In this document: positions 45,004 through 54,705 of the stretch, in pieces
Numbering within the stretch: position 1 is the first letter of the stretch
Layout: each line of letters starts with the position of its first letter
Source of the DNA: Branchiostoma floridae
Taxonomy: Eukaryota; Chordata; Leptocardii; Amphioxiformes; Branchiostomatidae
DNA length: 64,000 nt
Assembly: GCF_000003815.2 (NCBI RefSeq)
Contig: NC_049995.1
Span: 19,057,252 to 19,121,251 of the forward strand
Direction: 5' to 3'
The notes under the pieces: model-generated
Told to the model about the DNA's origin: nothing
Seen by the model: the letters and a program-made list of their open reading frames with translations, nothing else
Databases searched by the model: none
Made by a program: the position numbers and the translations under genes

Positions 45004-48000
45004 GTAGGTATAACAGCTTAGTTACAGTTACACATGTCTTACACACAACCGGACTCTCGATGGTGCCCTGCACCCGACTGTGGGTAGGTATAACAGCTTA
45101 CTGATGTCTTACTAACGTCTTACTAATGTCTTACACACAACCCTGATGGGTACCTGAGGAGATCATGCTGCTAACTAGTGTCTTACTAATGTCTTACACA
45201 CAACTGGATTCACGGTGGTGCCCTGCACCCGACTGTGGGTAGGTATAACAGCTTACTGATGTCTTACTAACATTTTACTAACAATATAACATATAACATC
45301 TTACACACAACCGGACTCACGATGGTGCCCTGCACCCGACTGTGGGTAGGTATAACAGCTTACTGATGTCTTACATGGCTAACGAATGTCTTACTGATGC
45401 CTTACATGGCTAATAACGTCTTACTAATGTCTTACACACAACTGGACTCAGGGTGGTGCCCTGCACCCCACTGTGGGTAGGTATAACAGCTTACTGATGT
45501 CTTACTGGGCTAACTAACATCTTACTGATTGTTTTACACACAACCCTGATGGGTACCTGAGGAGTTCATGCTGCGCCGGTGCCTCACAAGCTGCGGGAGG
45601 GCTGTGAGAGTTGCTGTTGTTGTTTATTGTTGTTGTTTATTGTTTACAGCTATGCTGTGATTGCCAGCGGCTGTGCGAGCTGCCCTAAGCTGCAGTGCCT
45701 GCGGGAGGGCTGTGTTGTTTATTGTTGTTGTTTATTGTTGTTGTTTATTGTTTACAGCTATGCTGTGATAGCCAGCGGCTGTGCGAGCTGCCCTAAGTTA
45801 CAGTGCCTGCGTGAGGGCTGTGGCACGTATTTCTGCTACCACTGCAAGGCTGAGTGGCACCCGAACCAGACGTGCGACATGGCGCGGCAGCAGAGAACCA
45901 ACCAGCTGCGCTCGTCCTCCGTCAGCTACTCGCAGGTCTCCGCCGCGGACGACATCAAGCCCTGCCCGCGGTGCGGAGCCTACATCGTCAAGATGGACGA
46001 CGGGTCCTGCAATCACATGACCTGCGCCGTGTGCGGGGCCGAGTTCTGCTGGCTCTGCATGAAGGAGATCTCCGACCTCCACTACCTAAGGTCAGTCACC
46101 TTTCACCTCCGACCTCCACTACCTAAGGTCAGTCACCTTTCACCTCCGACCTCCACTAACTAAGGTCAGTCACCTCTCACCCCTGACCTGCACTACCTAA
46201 GATCAGTCACCTCTCACCTCCGACCTCCACTACCTAAGGTCAGTCACCTCTCACCTCCGACCTCCATTAAGGTCTAGGGGAAGAAGCCCTGGAGTAGGAA
46301 GAAGAAGATCCTGTGTCGTTGTTGTTGTTTATTGTTTGTTTGTTTGTTTACAGCCCGTCAGGCTGCACGTTCTGGGGGAAGAAGCCCTGGAGCAGGAAGA
46401 AGAAGATCCTGTGGCAGCTGGGCACCCTCGTCGGGGCGCCGGTCGGAATCGCTCTGATTGCTTCCATCTCGCTTCCTGCTATGATCATCGGGATTCCGGT
46501 CTACATGGGCAGGAAGGTTAGTAACAAATCCTAACCCCCAATCATAGCCTCAACTCCCAACCCTTATCCTAACCTTAAGGGGGCACACACCAGTTTATTT
46601 GGGGGTTCAAATGGAGGCGGCACACCCTCAAGTCTAGCGACCATCTCTTCCAGGGAATTATCCTGAAGCAAAATAACTGTATATGGGGTGAGAGGATATA
46701 CCTTCAGCTACAAGACCACTGAGTTTCGATCCTTCAACTTCTCTAATTTTGAAAAATTATAGGGAAAAAACATTATTTTCATGTCAAAAATGATGCACAA
46801 AATCGGGCATTTTCGCATTGGATAAAAGAGATGAAGAAGATTTTTCCGGCAAGCACGACTGATACTGCCAGAAAGAGGAAAATCTAAAGACTAATCCAGC
46901 CAATTATAAAGAAAATTCTAGTACTACAGTTTTTTTAATCATCCACGGCGCGCGGCATTGCAACTTCGCTTGACACAGCGCTTCAGAGGTAAATCTAGGT
47001 CACGGGCCTCTTTACATTCAGGCGTAGGGATATCGCGGAAGCAACGCGCGGACCAAAACACAATTTGCACCAAAAACACACCATTTCCTACGCTTTTCAG
47101 CCATGTAACCGTTTAATGTCATTTCGCAGGAAATAATGAGAAATGTCAACTCAAACATGGGCCCTCGGAAGCCTTTCGTCACTTTTTGGTCGCGGACTAC
47201 CACGGACCCCGGTCGCGGAAGAACTGGTGTGTGCACCGTTAATCTATAACATAGCCGCCCCACTACCCAACCACCCGTCATGATCATCTTCATCCCAGTG
47301 TACATGGACAACTTGCTCTTTTGTTTTTCCCTCTGCAGATCCATAACAAGTATGAGAACCTGCCTCCACACCGACGCCACCTGGCTGTCACGGGGGGAGT
47401 TTCATTATCCATCCTGGTGGCACCTGTACTGGCAGCACTCACTGTTGGTAAGTTGGGGGTACAGCAGTGGGATTAAAACAGTAGTGTGCAGAAGTGTTAA
47501 GGTGGGATTAAAACCCTTCTCTGTCAGGAATCATCATGCTAGCGTACGTGTACGGCATGGTCCCGATCTTGCTGTGTTGTCATGGCTACCACGTTGCCAT
47601 AGTTACCATGTTTTCTGCCTGTTCCCCAGGAATCGGGGTTCCCATCATGCTAGCGTACGTGTACGTCATGTTGTCATGGTTACCATGTTGCCATAGTTAC
47701 CATGTTTTCTGCCCGCAGGTATTGGGGTTCCCATTATGCTAGCATACGTTTACGGTGTGTTGTCATGGCTACCACGTTGCCATAGTTACCATGTGTTCTG
47801 CCTGTTCCCCAGGAATCGGGGTCCCCATCATGCTAGCGTACGTGTACGGTGTGTTGTCATGGTTACCATGTTGCCATAGTTACCATGTGTTCTGCTTGTT
47901 CCCCAGGAATCGGGGTCCCCATCATGCTGGCGTACGTGTACGGCGTGTTGTCATGGCTACCACGTTGCCATAGTTACCATGTGTTCTGCTTGTTCCCCAG

Positions 48001-51000
48001 GAATCGGGGTCCCCATCATGCTGGCGTACGTGTACGTCATGTTGTCATGGCTACCACGTTGCCATAGTTACCATGTGTTCTGCCCGCAGGTATTGGAGTC
48101 CCCATCATGTTGGCGTACGTGTACGGTGTGGTCCCGATCTCGCTGTGCCGGAGCGGCGGCTGCGGTGTGAGAACCACACAGAAGGGCGGAGTTCGCTTCG
48201 AGTTCGATGATGACAACGAGGCGACTGTTGGGGCGGCCGGAACGATGGCAGGTGGGTCTCCATAGCAACGGGTTTGCTCATGTGGGGGTAATATTGATCT
48301 TGTGTCAATAACATGATTCCTGCATTAATAACCTGGGTTGTGTGTTTATAACGTGGGTTGTGTGTTTATAACGTGGGTTGTGTGTTTATAATGTGGGTTG
48401 GGTGTTTATAGTGTGGGTTTTTTGTTTATAGTGTGGGTTTTGTGTTTATAACGTGGGTTGTGTGTTTATAGCGTGGGTTGTGTGTTCATGGCGCGGGTTT
48501 TGTGTTTATAACGTGGGTTGTGTGTTTATAACGTGGGTTGTGTGTTTATAACAGGTGAGAACATGAGTATCGGCCCCGGGAAGGAGGGGAACCCGAGTAT
48601 CGGGGAGGGCAGTCTGCTGAGCGCGAGCAGTAGCCAGGTGGAGCGGCTCGGCGTACTGCGGGACTCCGTCAGCGATCGGGACTCCGCAAGTACCATGGCC
48701 ATCGCGGGGAGCCTGGCCGGGAGTACCGGGGCTACCACTGCACACAGGTCAGTACCATAGTCAGTACCGGGGCTACCACTGCACACAGGTCAGTACCATA
48801 GTCAGTACCGGGGCTACCACTGTACACAGGTCAGTACCATAGTCAGTACCGGGGCTACCACTGCACACAGGTCAGTACCATAGTCAGTACCGGGGCTACT
48901 ACTGCACACAGGTCAGTACCATAGTCAGTACCGTGGCTACCACTGCACACAGGTCAGTACCATAGTCAGTACCAGGGCTACCACTGCACACAGGTCAGTA
49001 CAGTAGTCAGTACCGGGGCTACCACTGCACACAGGTCAGTACCATAGTCAGTACCGGGGCTACCACTGCACACAGGTCAGTACCATAGTCAGTACTGTGG
49101 CTACCACTGCACACAGGTCAGTACCATAGTCAGTACCGGGGCTACCACTGCACACAGGTCAGTACCATAGTCAGTACCGGGGCTACCACTGCACACAGGT
49201 CAGTACCATAGTCAGTACCGTGGCTACCACTGTACACAGGTCAGTACCATAGTCAGTACCGGGGCTACCACTGCACACAGGTCAGTACCATAGTCAGTAC
49301 CGGGGCTACCACTGCACACAGGTCAGTACCATAGTCAGTACCGGGGCTACCACTGCACACAGGTCAGTACCATAGTCAGTACCGGGGCTACCTCTGCACA
49401 CAGGTCAGTACCATAGTCAGTACCGGGGCTACCTCTGCACACAGGTCAGTACCATAGTCAGTACCGGGGCTACCACTGCACACAGGTCAGTACCATAGTC
49501 AGTACCGGGGTTACCACAGCACACAGGTCAGTACCGGGGCTACCACTGCACACAGGTCAGTACCGGGGCTACCACTGCACACAGGTCAGTACCATAGTCA
49601 GTACCGTGGCTACCACTGCACACAGGTCAGTACCGGGGCTACCACTGCACGCAGGTCAGTACCATAGTCAGTACCGGGGCTACCACTGCACACAGGTCAG
49701 TACCATAGTCAGTACTGTGGCTACCACTGCACACAGGTCAGTACCATAGTCAGTACCGGGGCTACCACTGCACACAGGTCAGTACCATAGTCAGTACCGG
49801 GGCTACCACTGCACACAGGTCAGTACCGTAGTCAGTACCGGGGCTACCACTGCACACAGGTCAGTACCATAGTCAGTACTGGGGCTACCACTGCACACAG
49901 GTCAGTACCATAGATAGTACCGGGGTTACTATTCACATAGGTCAATACCGTAGTCAGTACCAGGGTTTGTTCTGTAACCCAACCACAGCCAAGTCGTAGA
50001 CTGTTTTACTGCAAAACAATCTCATCAGAATTTCAGCTCCCCACGCATCCGCTGTCTGTCCAAACTATTTTACTTGGACTGAGTTTCAGCAAAGAGGAAG
50101 CCCACATATACATTGTTTTTGGTGACAGTTGCACCTAAATCAAATGTAAATTTTGAAGAAGAGATCTGCTACATTTTGGACAGGTATGTGCAGTCAGGTA
50201 CTGAATTCATACAGCAGTGTTGCCATGGTTACCAAGTTGCCATAGTAACTGTTAATTGTTTATTGCAGGCTGGAGGTCCAAGCAGATGTGCAGAGGAAGC
50301 GGTGCAGTGTGAGCAGCGAGTCGCCCTCGGCCAGTCTGGGAGACAACGCCAGCACCGTGGCCATGGCAGGCTCGCTGCTGAACGGGATCGGAGCATCCTC
50401 CTACACACTGGGCGGGGCTGTTGCCGGGGCAACCATCCTGCCGCTGGAGGGTACCCCTGACCTGGGCGGGGCTGTTACCGGGGTAACAGTGGACCTGGCT
50501 GAGAAACAGAAGTCGCGGCACAGCAGCGGCGGCAGCAGCCTGGACAACCTGCAGCCTGCCGGGCAGGACAACCTCGCAGCCTCGTGCCGCGCAACCAAGG
50601 GCAGCAAGCGGGGCTCCCACAGGCGCAGCAAGGTCAGAGTTCACGAGGACAAGGGCAGAGGTCAGGAGGACAAGGGCAGAGGTCAGGACGACAAGGTTAG
50701 GATTCAGGAGGTCAAAATTCAGGAGGACAAGGATGGAGAGAGAAGAGTCTGGAGCAGGGAGGAGTCGGACCGGAGAGTTTGGACCCGTGACAGCAGCGAT
50801 CCCAGCGCCCGGGCCTGGGGCCGTGATAGCAGTGACACTGGGGGTAGAGCCTGGGGCCGGGACAGCTGTGGCAGCTCCTGCCCCTCCCCCTCTATCAGCC
50901 TCTGCAGCACCACAGACTCCCACTGCAGCAGGACAGACTCACACTACTCCGAGGGCAGTCTGGCCATGTCTGCTCACACAGACACCTCCAGCAGAGGGTC

Positions 51001-51700
51001 TGCTGCTGCCATGTCTGCTCACACGGACACATCCAGCAGAGGGTCCGCTGCTCACACGGACACCTCCAGCAGAGGGTCTGCTGCTGCCATGTCTGCTCAC
51101 ACGGACACCTCCAGCAGAGGGTCTGCTGCTGCCATGTCTGCTCATATGGACACCAAAGGGTCTGCTGCACACACAGACACCTCCAGCAGAGGGTCTGCTG
51201 CGGCCATGTCTGCTCACACAGATACCAGAGGGTCTGCTGCTCATACCAGAGCGTCTGCAAAACTTGACTCATCAAGCCACAGCATTAGTTCTGCAACATC
51301 AGCCAAGACAGACACTTCTAGCTGTACTACTGCTGCAGGAATGTCAGACAAAATGGACGCCTCTAGCCAGTCTTCAGATGCTGACACCATGTCAGCAAAG
51401 ACTTCTGGGTCCGGGGTGCCCTCTCATGGCGACCAGTCGACTCGAGGCTCGGGAGTTGCGTGCAGTCGAAGCATTTCCCCGCTAACAGAAGTGGAAAACG
51501 ACCGCCCGGATGTCCTAAGTCCTGCGCCCGCCCGCATCGTGTCTTTTCCCTCGGAGACGCAGTCGCTAGGTCACATTGTGGAGGAGAGGGAAGTTGGCGG
51601 TGGGGAGGGGGGCTGTGGGGAGGGGGGCAGCAGGAGATGCCACAGCATGGAGGAGCCAAGCCCTGTCCACATGGCCAGACATCAGCACAGCTCTCTATAG
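44456..51700 (+). CDS. RNF19: RNF19A/B-type RBR E3 ubiquitin ligase (whole gene, joined exons)
   Basis: Exons 44456-45003, 45758-46090, 46354-46516, 47339-47447, 48090-48251, 48555-48747 and 50269-51700 join in frame to about 979 aa. The family transfers ubiquitin from E2 to substrate through a RING2 cysteine and is anchored in ER-type membranes. Visible: RING1 at about residues 90-137 (ECPLC...CPHRSCIDC...CPEC); IBR from about 158 to 222; RING2 at 252-283 ([21 protein letters not shown]...CWLC) with the probable catalytic Cys267; two hydrophobic segments ([20 protein letters not shown] and the stretch around [27 protein letters not shown]); then a long Ser-rich tail with conserved islands [16 protein letters not shown] and LTEVENDRP. 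Length is near the vertebrate 838 aa plus an expanded tail. One gene stands for vertebrate RNF19A and RNF19B. Confidence 0.95.
44975..45575 (+). repeat. Tandem copies of RNF19 exon 1 end and donor
   Basis: GATGGTGCCCTGCACCCGAC TGTGG|GTAGGTATAACAGC repeats five times, with spacer TTACTGATGTCTTACTAA. Two further pieces (near 45150 and 45550) contain GAGGAGTTCATGCTGCGCCG from deeper in the same exon. Confidence 0.9.
45588..45757 (+). repeat. Duplicated acceptor and start of RNF19 exon 2
   Basis: A full acceptor (TTGTTTATTGTTTACAG) followed by about 66 bases nearly identical to the exon 2 start begins at 45650. The copy lacks a clear donor, then the acceptor recurs and the true exon starts at 45758. 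A fragment of the same exon (GCTGCGGGAGGGCTGTG) lies at about 45589. Confidence 0.85.
45758..46090 (+). CDS. RNF19: RNF19 coding exon 2 (IBR and RING2)
   Basis: Phase 2 in and out. Encodes [27 protein letters not shown] and the RING2 block with DGSCNHMTC. Ends DLHYL with donor AAG|GTCAGT. Confidence 0.95.
46068..46275 (+). repeat. Tandem copies of RNF19 exon 2 end and donor
   Basis: CTCCGACCTCCACTACCTAA G|GTCAGTCACCTNTCAC repeats five times, unit about 37 bases. Every copy keeps AG|GTCAGT or a one-base variant. Confidence 0.9.
46354..46516 (+). CDS. RNF19: RNF19 coding exon 3 (first membrane segment)
   Basis: Acceptor TTGTTTACAG ends at 46353; phase 2 in, 0 out. Encodes [20 protein letters not shown] and a hydrophobic segment ending YMGRK. 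About 45 bases of this exon (GGGGAAGAAGCCCTGGAG...) are copied upstream of its own acceptor at 46274-46316. Confidence 0.95.
46579..47238. mobile_element. piggyBac-like non-autonomous element in RNF19 intron 3
   Basis: TTAA at 46575-46578 and at 47239-47242 flank ends GGGGGCACACACCAGTT and AACTGGTGTGTGCACCG, inverted repeats with two mismatches in 17. TTAA duplication is typical of piggyBac. The 660-bp interior has no recognisable transposase. Confidence 0.7.
47339..47447 (+). CDS. RNF19: RNF19 coding exon 4 (between membrane segments)
   Basis: Acceptor TTTTTCCCTCTGCAG ends at 47338; phase 0 in, 1 out. Encodes [20 protein letters not shown] and [16 protein letters not shown]. Donor G|GTAAGT at 47448. 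Confidence 0.95.
47520..48089 (+). repeat. Six partial upstream copies of RNF19 exon 5 with acceptors
   Basis: Units of about 90 bases contain CCATAGTTACCATGTGTTCT GC...CCCAG|GAATCGGGGTCCCCATCAT GCTAGCGTACGTGTACGG. Exon-like starts fall at about 47529, 47630, 47719, 47813, 47907 and 48001. Each keeps a pyrimidine-rich acceptor and the peptide [13 protein letters not shown] (the first copy is deleted internally), then loses the frame. Confidence 0.92.
48090..48251 (+). CDS. RNF19: RNF19 coding exon 5 (second membrane segment end)
   Basis: The last of seven similar acceptors (CTGCCCGCAG) leads to the only full-length copy: [26 protein letters not shown] and an acidic [12 protein letters not shown] stretch, all conserved in vertebrate RNF19. 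Phase 1 in and out. Confidence 0.93.
48290..48554 (+). repeat. About 20-bp minisatellite in RNF19 intron 5
   Basis: Unit GTGTTTATAACGTGGGTTGT, about 13 copies. The last copy is converted into the exon 6 acceptor GTGTTTATAACAG. Confidence 0.88.
48555..48747 (+). CDS. RNF19: RNF19 coding exon 6 (cytosolic Ser-rich region)
   Basis: Encodes [20 protein letters not shown], then [19 protein letters not shown] and [13 protein letters not shown], matching conserved islands of vertebrate RNF19A. Phase 1 in, 2 out; donor CACAG|GTCAGT. Confidence 0.92.
48722..49950 (+). repeat. 41-bp minisatellite of RNF19 exon 6 end and donor, about 29 copies
   Basis: Unit GTCAGTACCATAGTCAGTAC CGGGGCTACCACTGCACACAG: 26 bases of exon 6 plus 15 of intron. 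Every unit ends CACAG|GTCAGT, so the intron opens with about 29 near-identical 5' splice sites. Reading on in the exon frame meets TAG within the first unit. Confidence 0.96.
50269..51700 (+). CDS. RNF19: RNF19 terminal coding exon (long Ser-rich tail)
   Basis: Acceptor AATTGTTTATTGCAG ends at 50268; AG plus G restores Arg of RLEVQADVQ. Contains [19 protein letters not shown] (conserved), basic patches, a lineage-specific [14 protein letters not shown] repeat of about 100 residues (50965-51240), [11 protein letters not shown] and LGHIVEE, both with vertebrate counterparts. Stop at 51698-51700. Confidence 0.94.
50960..51245 (+). repeat. Coding repeat in the RNF19 tail
   Basis: A unit of about 51 bases (ATGTCTGCTCACACNGACAC CTCCAGCAGAGGGTCTGCTG CTGCC) repeats six to seven times and stays in frame, giving tandem [15 protein letters not shown] minisatellite tolerated inside a disordered coding region. 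Confidence 0.9.
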
Positions 51701-51709
51701 GACTGTTTA

Positions 51710-53386
51710 CATAGAACAGACTGAACTATAGAGCAACAGATTGAACTATAGAACAGATTGAACTATAGAACAACAGATTGAACTATAGAACAACAGATTG
51801 AACTATAGAACAACAGATTGAACTATAGAACAACAGATTAAACTATATGATAACACATTTAACTATAAACCAATGGAGTTTCCTATAGAACTAGAGTTTA
51901 CAGGAAGACCACTAAGAATGACAGTTGTGTATGAAAGGAGAGTCTAGAGTTATCTGTAGAACAGCAAAGTTGCAGAATGACATAATTTACTTTCAATGGT
52001 CAGTGTAAAACAATTCACATTGTTTGATTCACGTGGCATATGTTGCGGCGAATGGAAGATTTTATAAAGCTGCATTGTAAAACAGTATACTTAACTGTAG
52101 AGCAGTGGGGTTCACTGTAAACTGTAGAGCAGTGGGGTTCACTGTAAACTGTAGAGCAGTGGGGTTCACTGTAAACTGTAGAACAGTGGGGTTCACTGTA
52201 AACTGTGCAAATCTCAAAGTGAAGATGTTCTGTGAAGTTTTGTGAACCAGCAGTGCATTGTGGGAACTGGTGACATTGTTGCATTGACCTGGCTGCCATC
52301 ACCAGTGGCAGCCACTTGCCGGAACGTTGCCATAGCAACAGTTTCTATGTAGAACAGCTGTTGCCTTCTAGGTCTCACTCTGTTGCCAAGGACATGCACC
52401 AGTATATAGAACAGCTGTTGTCAAGGACACTATGAAGTATATTTGTTCAATGTTCTTGTTTTTGCCCAGTGGCTGGTTGTGCCAGACTTGCCCAGTGGGT
52501 GGATGTAATTTGTGTAAGTTGTAGTTTTGAGTATGGACTGAGGAAGACCACACGGCAGCTGCCAGTAGCAGATAGTCTTGCTCAAACTGTCTGTGCTCTG
52601 CCCAACAGCAGAGTTAGAGAGGTGATGCGTAGGGGCTAAGTCGGTGAGCTAATTTACAAATGTAGGTGACCACGGAACCAGCAGAGGTGACCACGGAACC
52701 AGCCAGCAGAGGTGACCACGGAACCAGCAGAGGTGACCACTGAACCAGCATAGGTGACCACGGAACCAGCAGAGGTGACCACTGAACCAGCAGAGGTGAC
52801 CACTGAACCAGCAGAGGTGACCACTGAACCAGCAGAGGTGACCACTGAACCAGCAGAGGTGACCACTGAACCAGCCAGCAGAGGTGACCACTGAACCAGC
52901 AGAGGTGACCTCTGAACCAGCAGAGGTGACCTCTGAACCAGCAGAGGTGACCACGGAACCAGCAGAGGTGACCTCTGAACCAGCAGAGGTGACCACTGAA
53001 CCAGCAGAGGTGACCACGGAACCAGCAGAGGTGACCACGGAACCAGCAGAGGTGACCACGGAACCAGCAGAGGTGACCACGGAACCAGCAGAGGTGTAAC
53101 CTCTGAAGCAGTGCAAGTGACCTGTTTTGAAGGTCAATCCATGCTGTGATGAAATGTGATCCAACAGAGGCAGTTTTAAATTTCTCCTGTTGGCCAGAGG
53201 AAGAAAACTGCAGGATGAGACCATGTGTTGTGTAACGGCTCACTTTAGATGTAGAGATTACTATTTTGTGTTCTGGCCTTCCCAAATGCTGCAACATGAA
53301 CATTTTGGTCTCAGACCAAATTCATTTTGGTCCAGTATGAATCCATATTTTACCAAATAGTACCACGATGTAAGGAAATTAAAGTA
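51710..53386 (+). other. RNF19 3' UTR with three minisatellites
   Basis: Repeats: GAACTATAGAACAACAGATT (51715-51850, about 7 copies); GTAAACTGTAGAGCAGTGGG GTTCACT (52085-52205, about 4); and a 20-base unit AACCAGCAGAGGTGACCACG (52655-53100, about 21). The last produces false ORFs on both strands. Confidence 0.85.
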
Positions 53387-53392
53387 AATAAA
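53387..53392 (+). terminator. RNF19: Candidate RNF19 polyadenylation signal
   Basis: AATAAA, followed by a T-rich stretch (GTTATGTTTTTTCAG). Confidence 0.55.
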
Positions 53393-53569
53393 GTTATGTT
53401 TTTTCAGTTCTTGTTTTCACAAGTCAGTTCTTGGGAGCATGTTGTATGAATGAATGAATTTTAATCTTGTATCTTGCATGATGACCATCCCATAATAGAA
53501 CCCAAGACCATCAAAATTAAACATTACAATAAATAAGGTTAGAACAAATGTAGCCTTTACAGAAACAGA

Positions 53570-53662
53570 ATTCCAGTGCTACATGTGTGATGACCAGTGC
53601 TACATGTGTGATGACCAGTGCTACATGTGTGATGACCAGTGCTACATGTGTGATGACCAGTT
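53570..53662. repeat. 21-bp minisatellite, 4 copies
   Basis: Unit CAGTGCTACATGTGTGATGA C in tandem, between the convergent 3' ends. Confidence 0.92.
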
Positions 53663-53730
53663 GCACTAAACAGGAGTAAAAGTGGAATCATTGACAAAGA
53701 TAAGATTAGAGTACAATGGAGTAATGTAAC

Positions 53731-53736
53731 TTTATT
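53731..53736 (-). terminator. RRAGC/RRAGD: Candidate RagC/D polyadenylation signal
   Basis: AATAAA on the minus strand (TTTATT on plus), 812 bases after the RagC/D stop. It lies about 340 bases from the RNF19 signal, so the two genes end tail-to-tail. Confidence 0.5.
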
Positions 53737-54164
53737 AACAGAAGTACAAACTGTACAGCAATACACATAACCATACTGTTGATTATAATTTGGCAAAAGC
53801 ACAAATTTGTACACTTCCTACAGCATTACTGTACTGCTGCCCATTTTCTGTCCAACTGTACAATATTCACCACGCTTCATATCTATTAGTCCACAAAGTC
53901 CCGTAAGTATCTGATTTATCCCCCCTATAACAACATCAAATCTCAGCTGAAAACAAAATAGATCCAACAATTTGCCAACCATGATATTCATTTTGCCATG
54001 CATTTCTTACATACAGCTTTTCTTTGTTTTACCATAGGTGAAACGAATGTATTATCATATATATTCATAAACATAATTTATATAGTACTAGCTTTAATAT
54101 TATTACAAATGTTATTGGGTCCAGTGATGCAACTAAATTCTGAAATCCAGTAAACTACAGATCT

Positions 54165-54567
54165 GGATCCAGCTGCTTTGATTAACTACAGATCTGGATC
54201 CAGTTGCTGGGATTCACAACATGTCAGGATCCCGTCAGCTGCAGGGATTAACTACACATCAGGATCCCACCAGCTGCAGGGATTAACTACAGATCTGGAT
54301 CCAGCTGCAGGGATTACAGATCTGGATCCAGTTGCTGGGATTCACAACATGTCAGGATCCCGTCAGCTGCAGGGATTAACTACACATCTGGATCCCACCA
54401 GTTACTGTGGGAGTAACTACAGATCCAGGATCCCTTCAGCTGCTAAGATCAGATCAGCTTGGGTCCAGCTATTCCCCCAGTTTCTATCAGCTCGGATCCA
54501 ACGATGCTGCCAGATTAGATCGGCTTGGATCCGACTTTGGCGCGGGTTTAGATCGGCTTGGATCCGA
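54165..54567 (-). repeat. Repeats in the RagC/D 3' UTR reaching into the stop codon
   Basis: Units with ACAGATCTGGATCCAGCTGC and GGGATTAACTACACATC recur. The nearest copies (TTAGATCGGCTTGGATCCGA at 54513, and 54548) include the reverse complement of the last coding codons and the TAA. Confidence 0.75.
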
Positions 54568-54705
54568 CGATGCCGTTGGCGGCCGGCGCCTCCAGAGACC
54601 CGGATGAAGACTGCAGGTTAGAGGTCAAGTTCTGAGCCTTGCACCTGACCTCGAACACCTCCTGGATGGCCTGCCGAAAGCAGTGGAAGTTGTAGTCGAT
54701 GATGC
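54548..54705 (-). CDS. RRAGC/RRAGD: RagC/D terminal coding exon
   Basis: Acceptor TTGCGCAG on minus; encodes [19 protein letters not shown] and a divergent Ser/Ala-rich end ...IVGSKPI. Stop TAA at 54550-54548. Confidence 0.93.

Noticed and set aside
52614..53303. 229-aa minus-strand ORF of CWFRGHL repeats
   Set aside because: It is an antisense translation of a 20-bp 3' UTR minisatellite.
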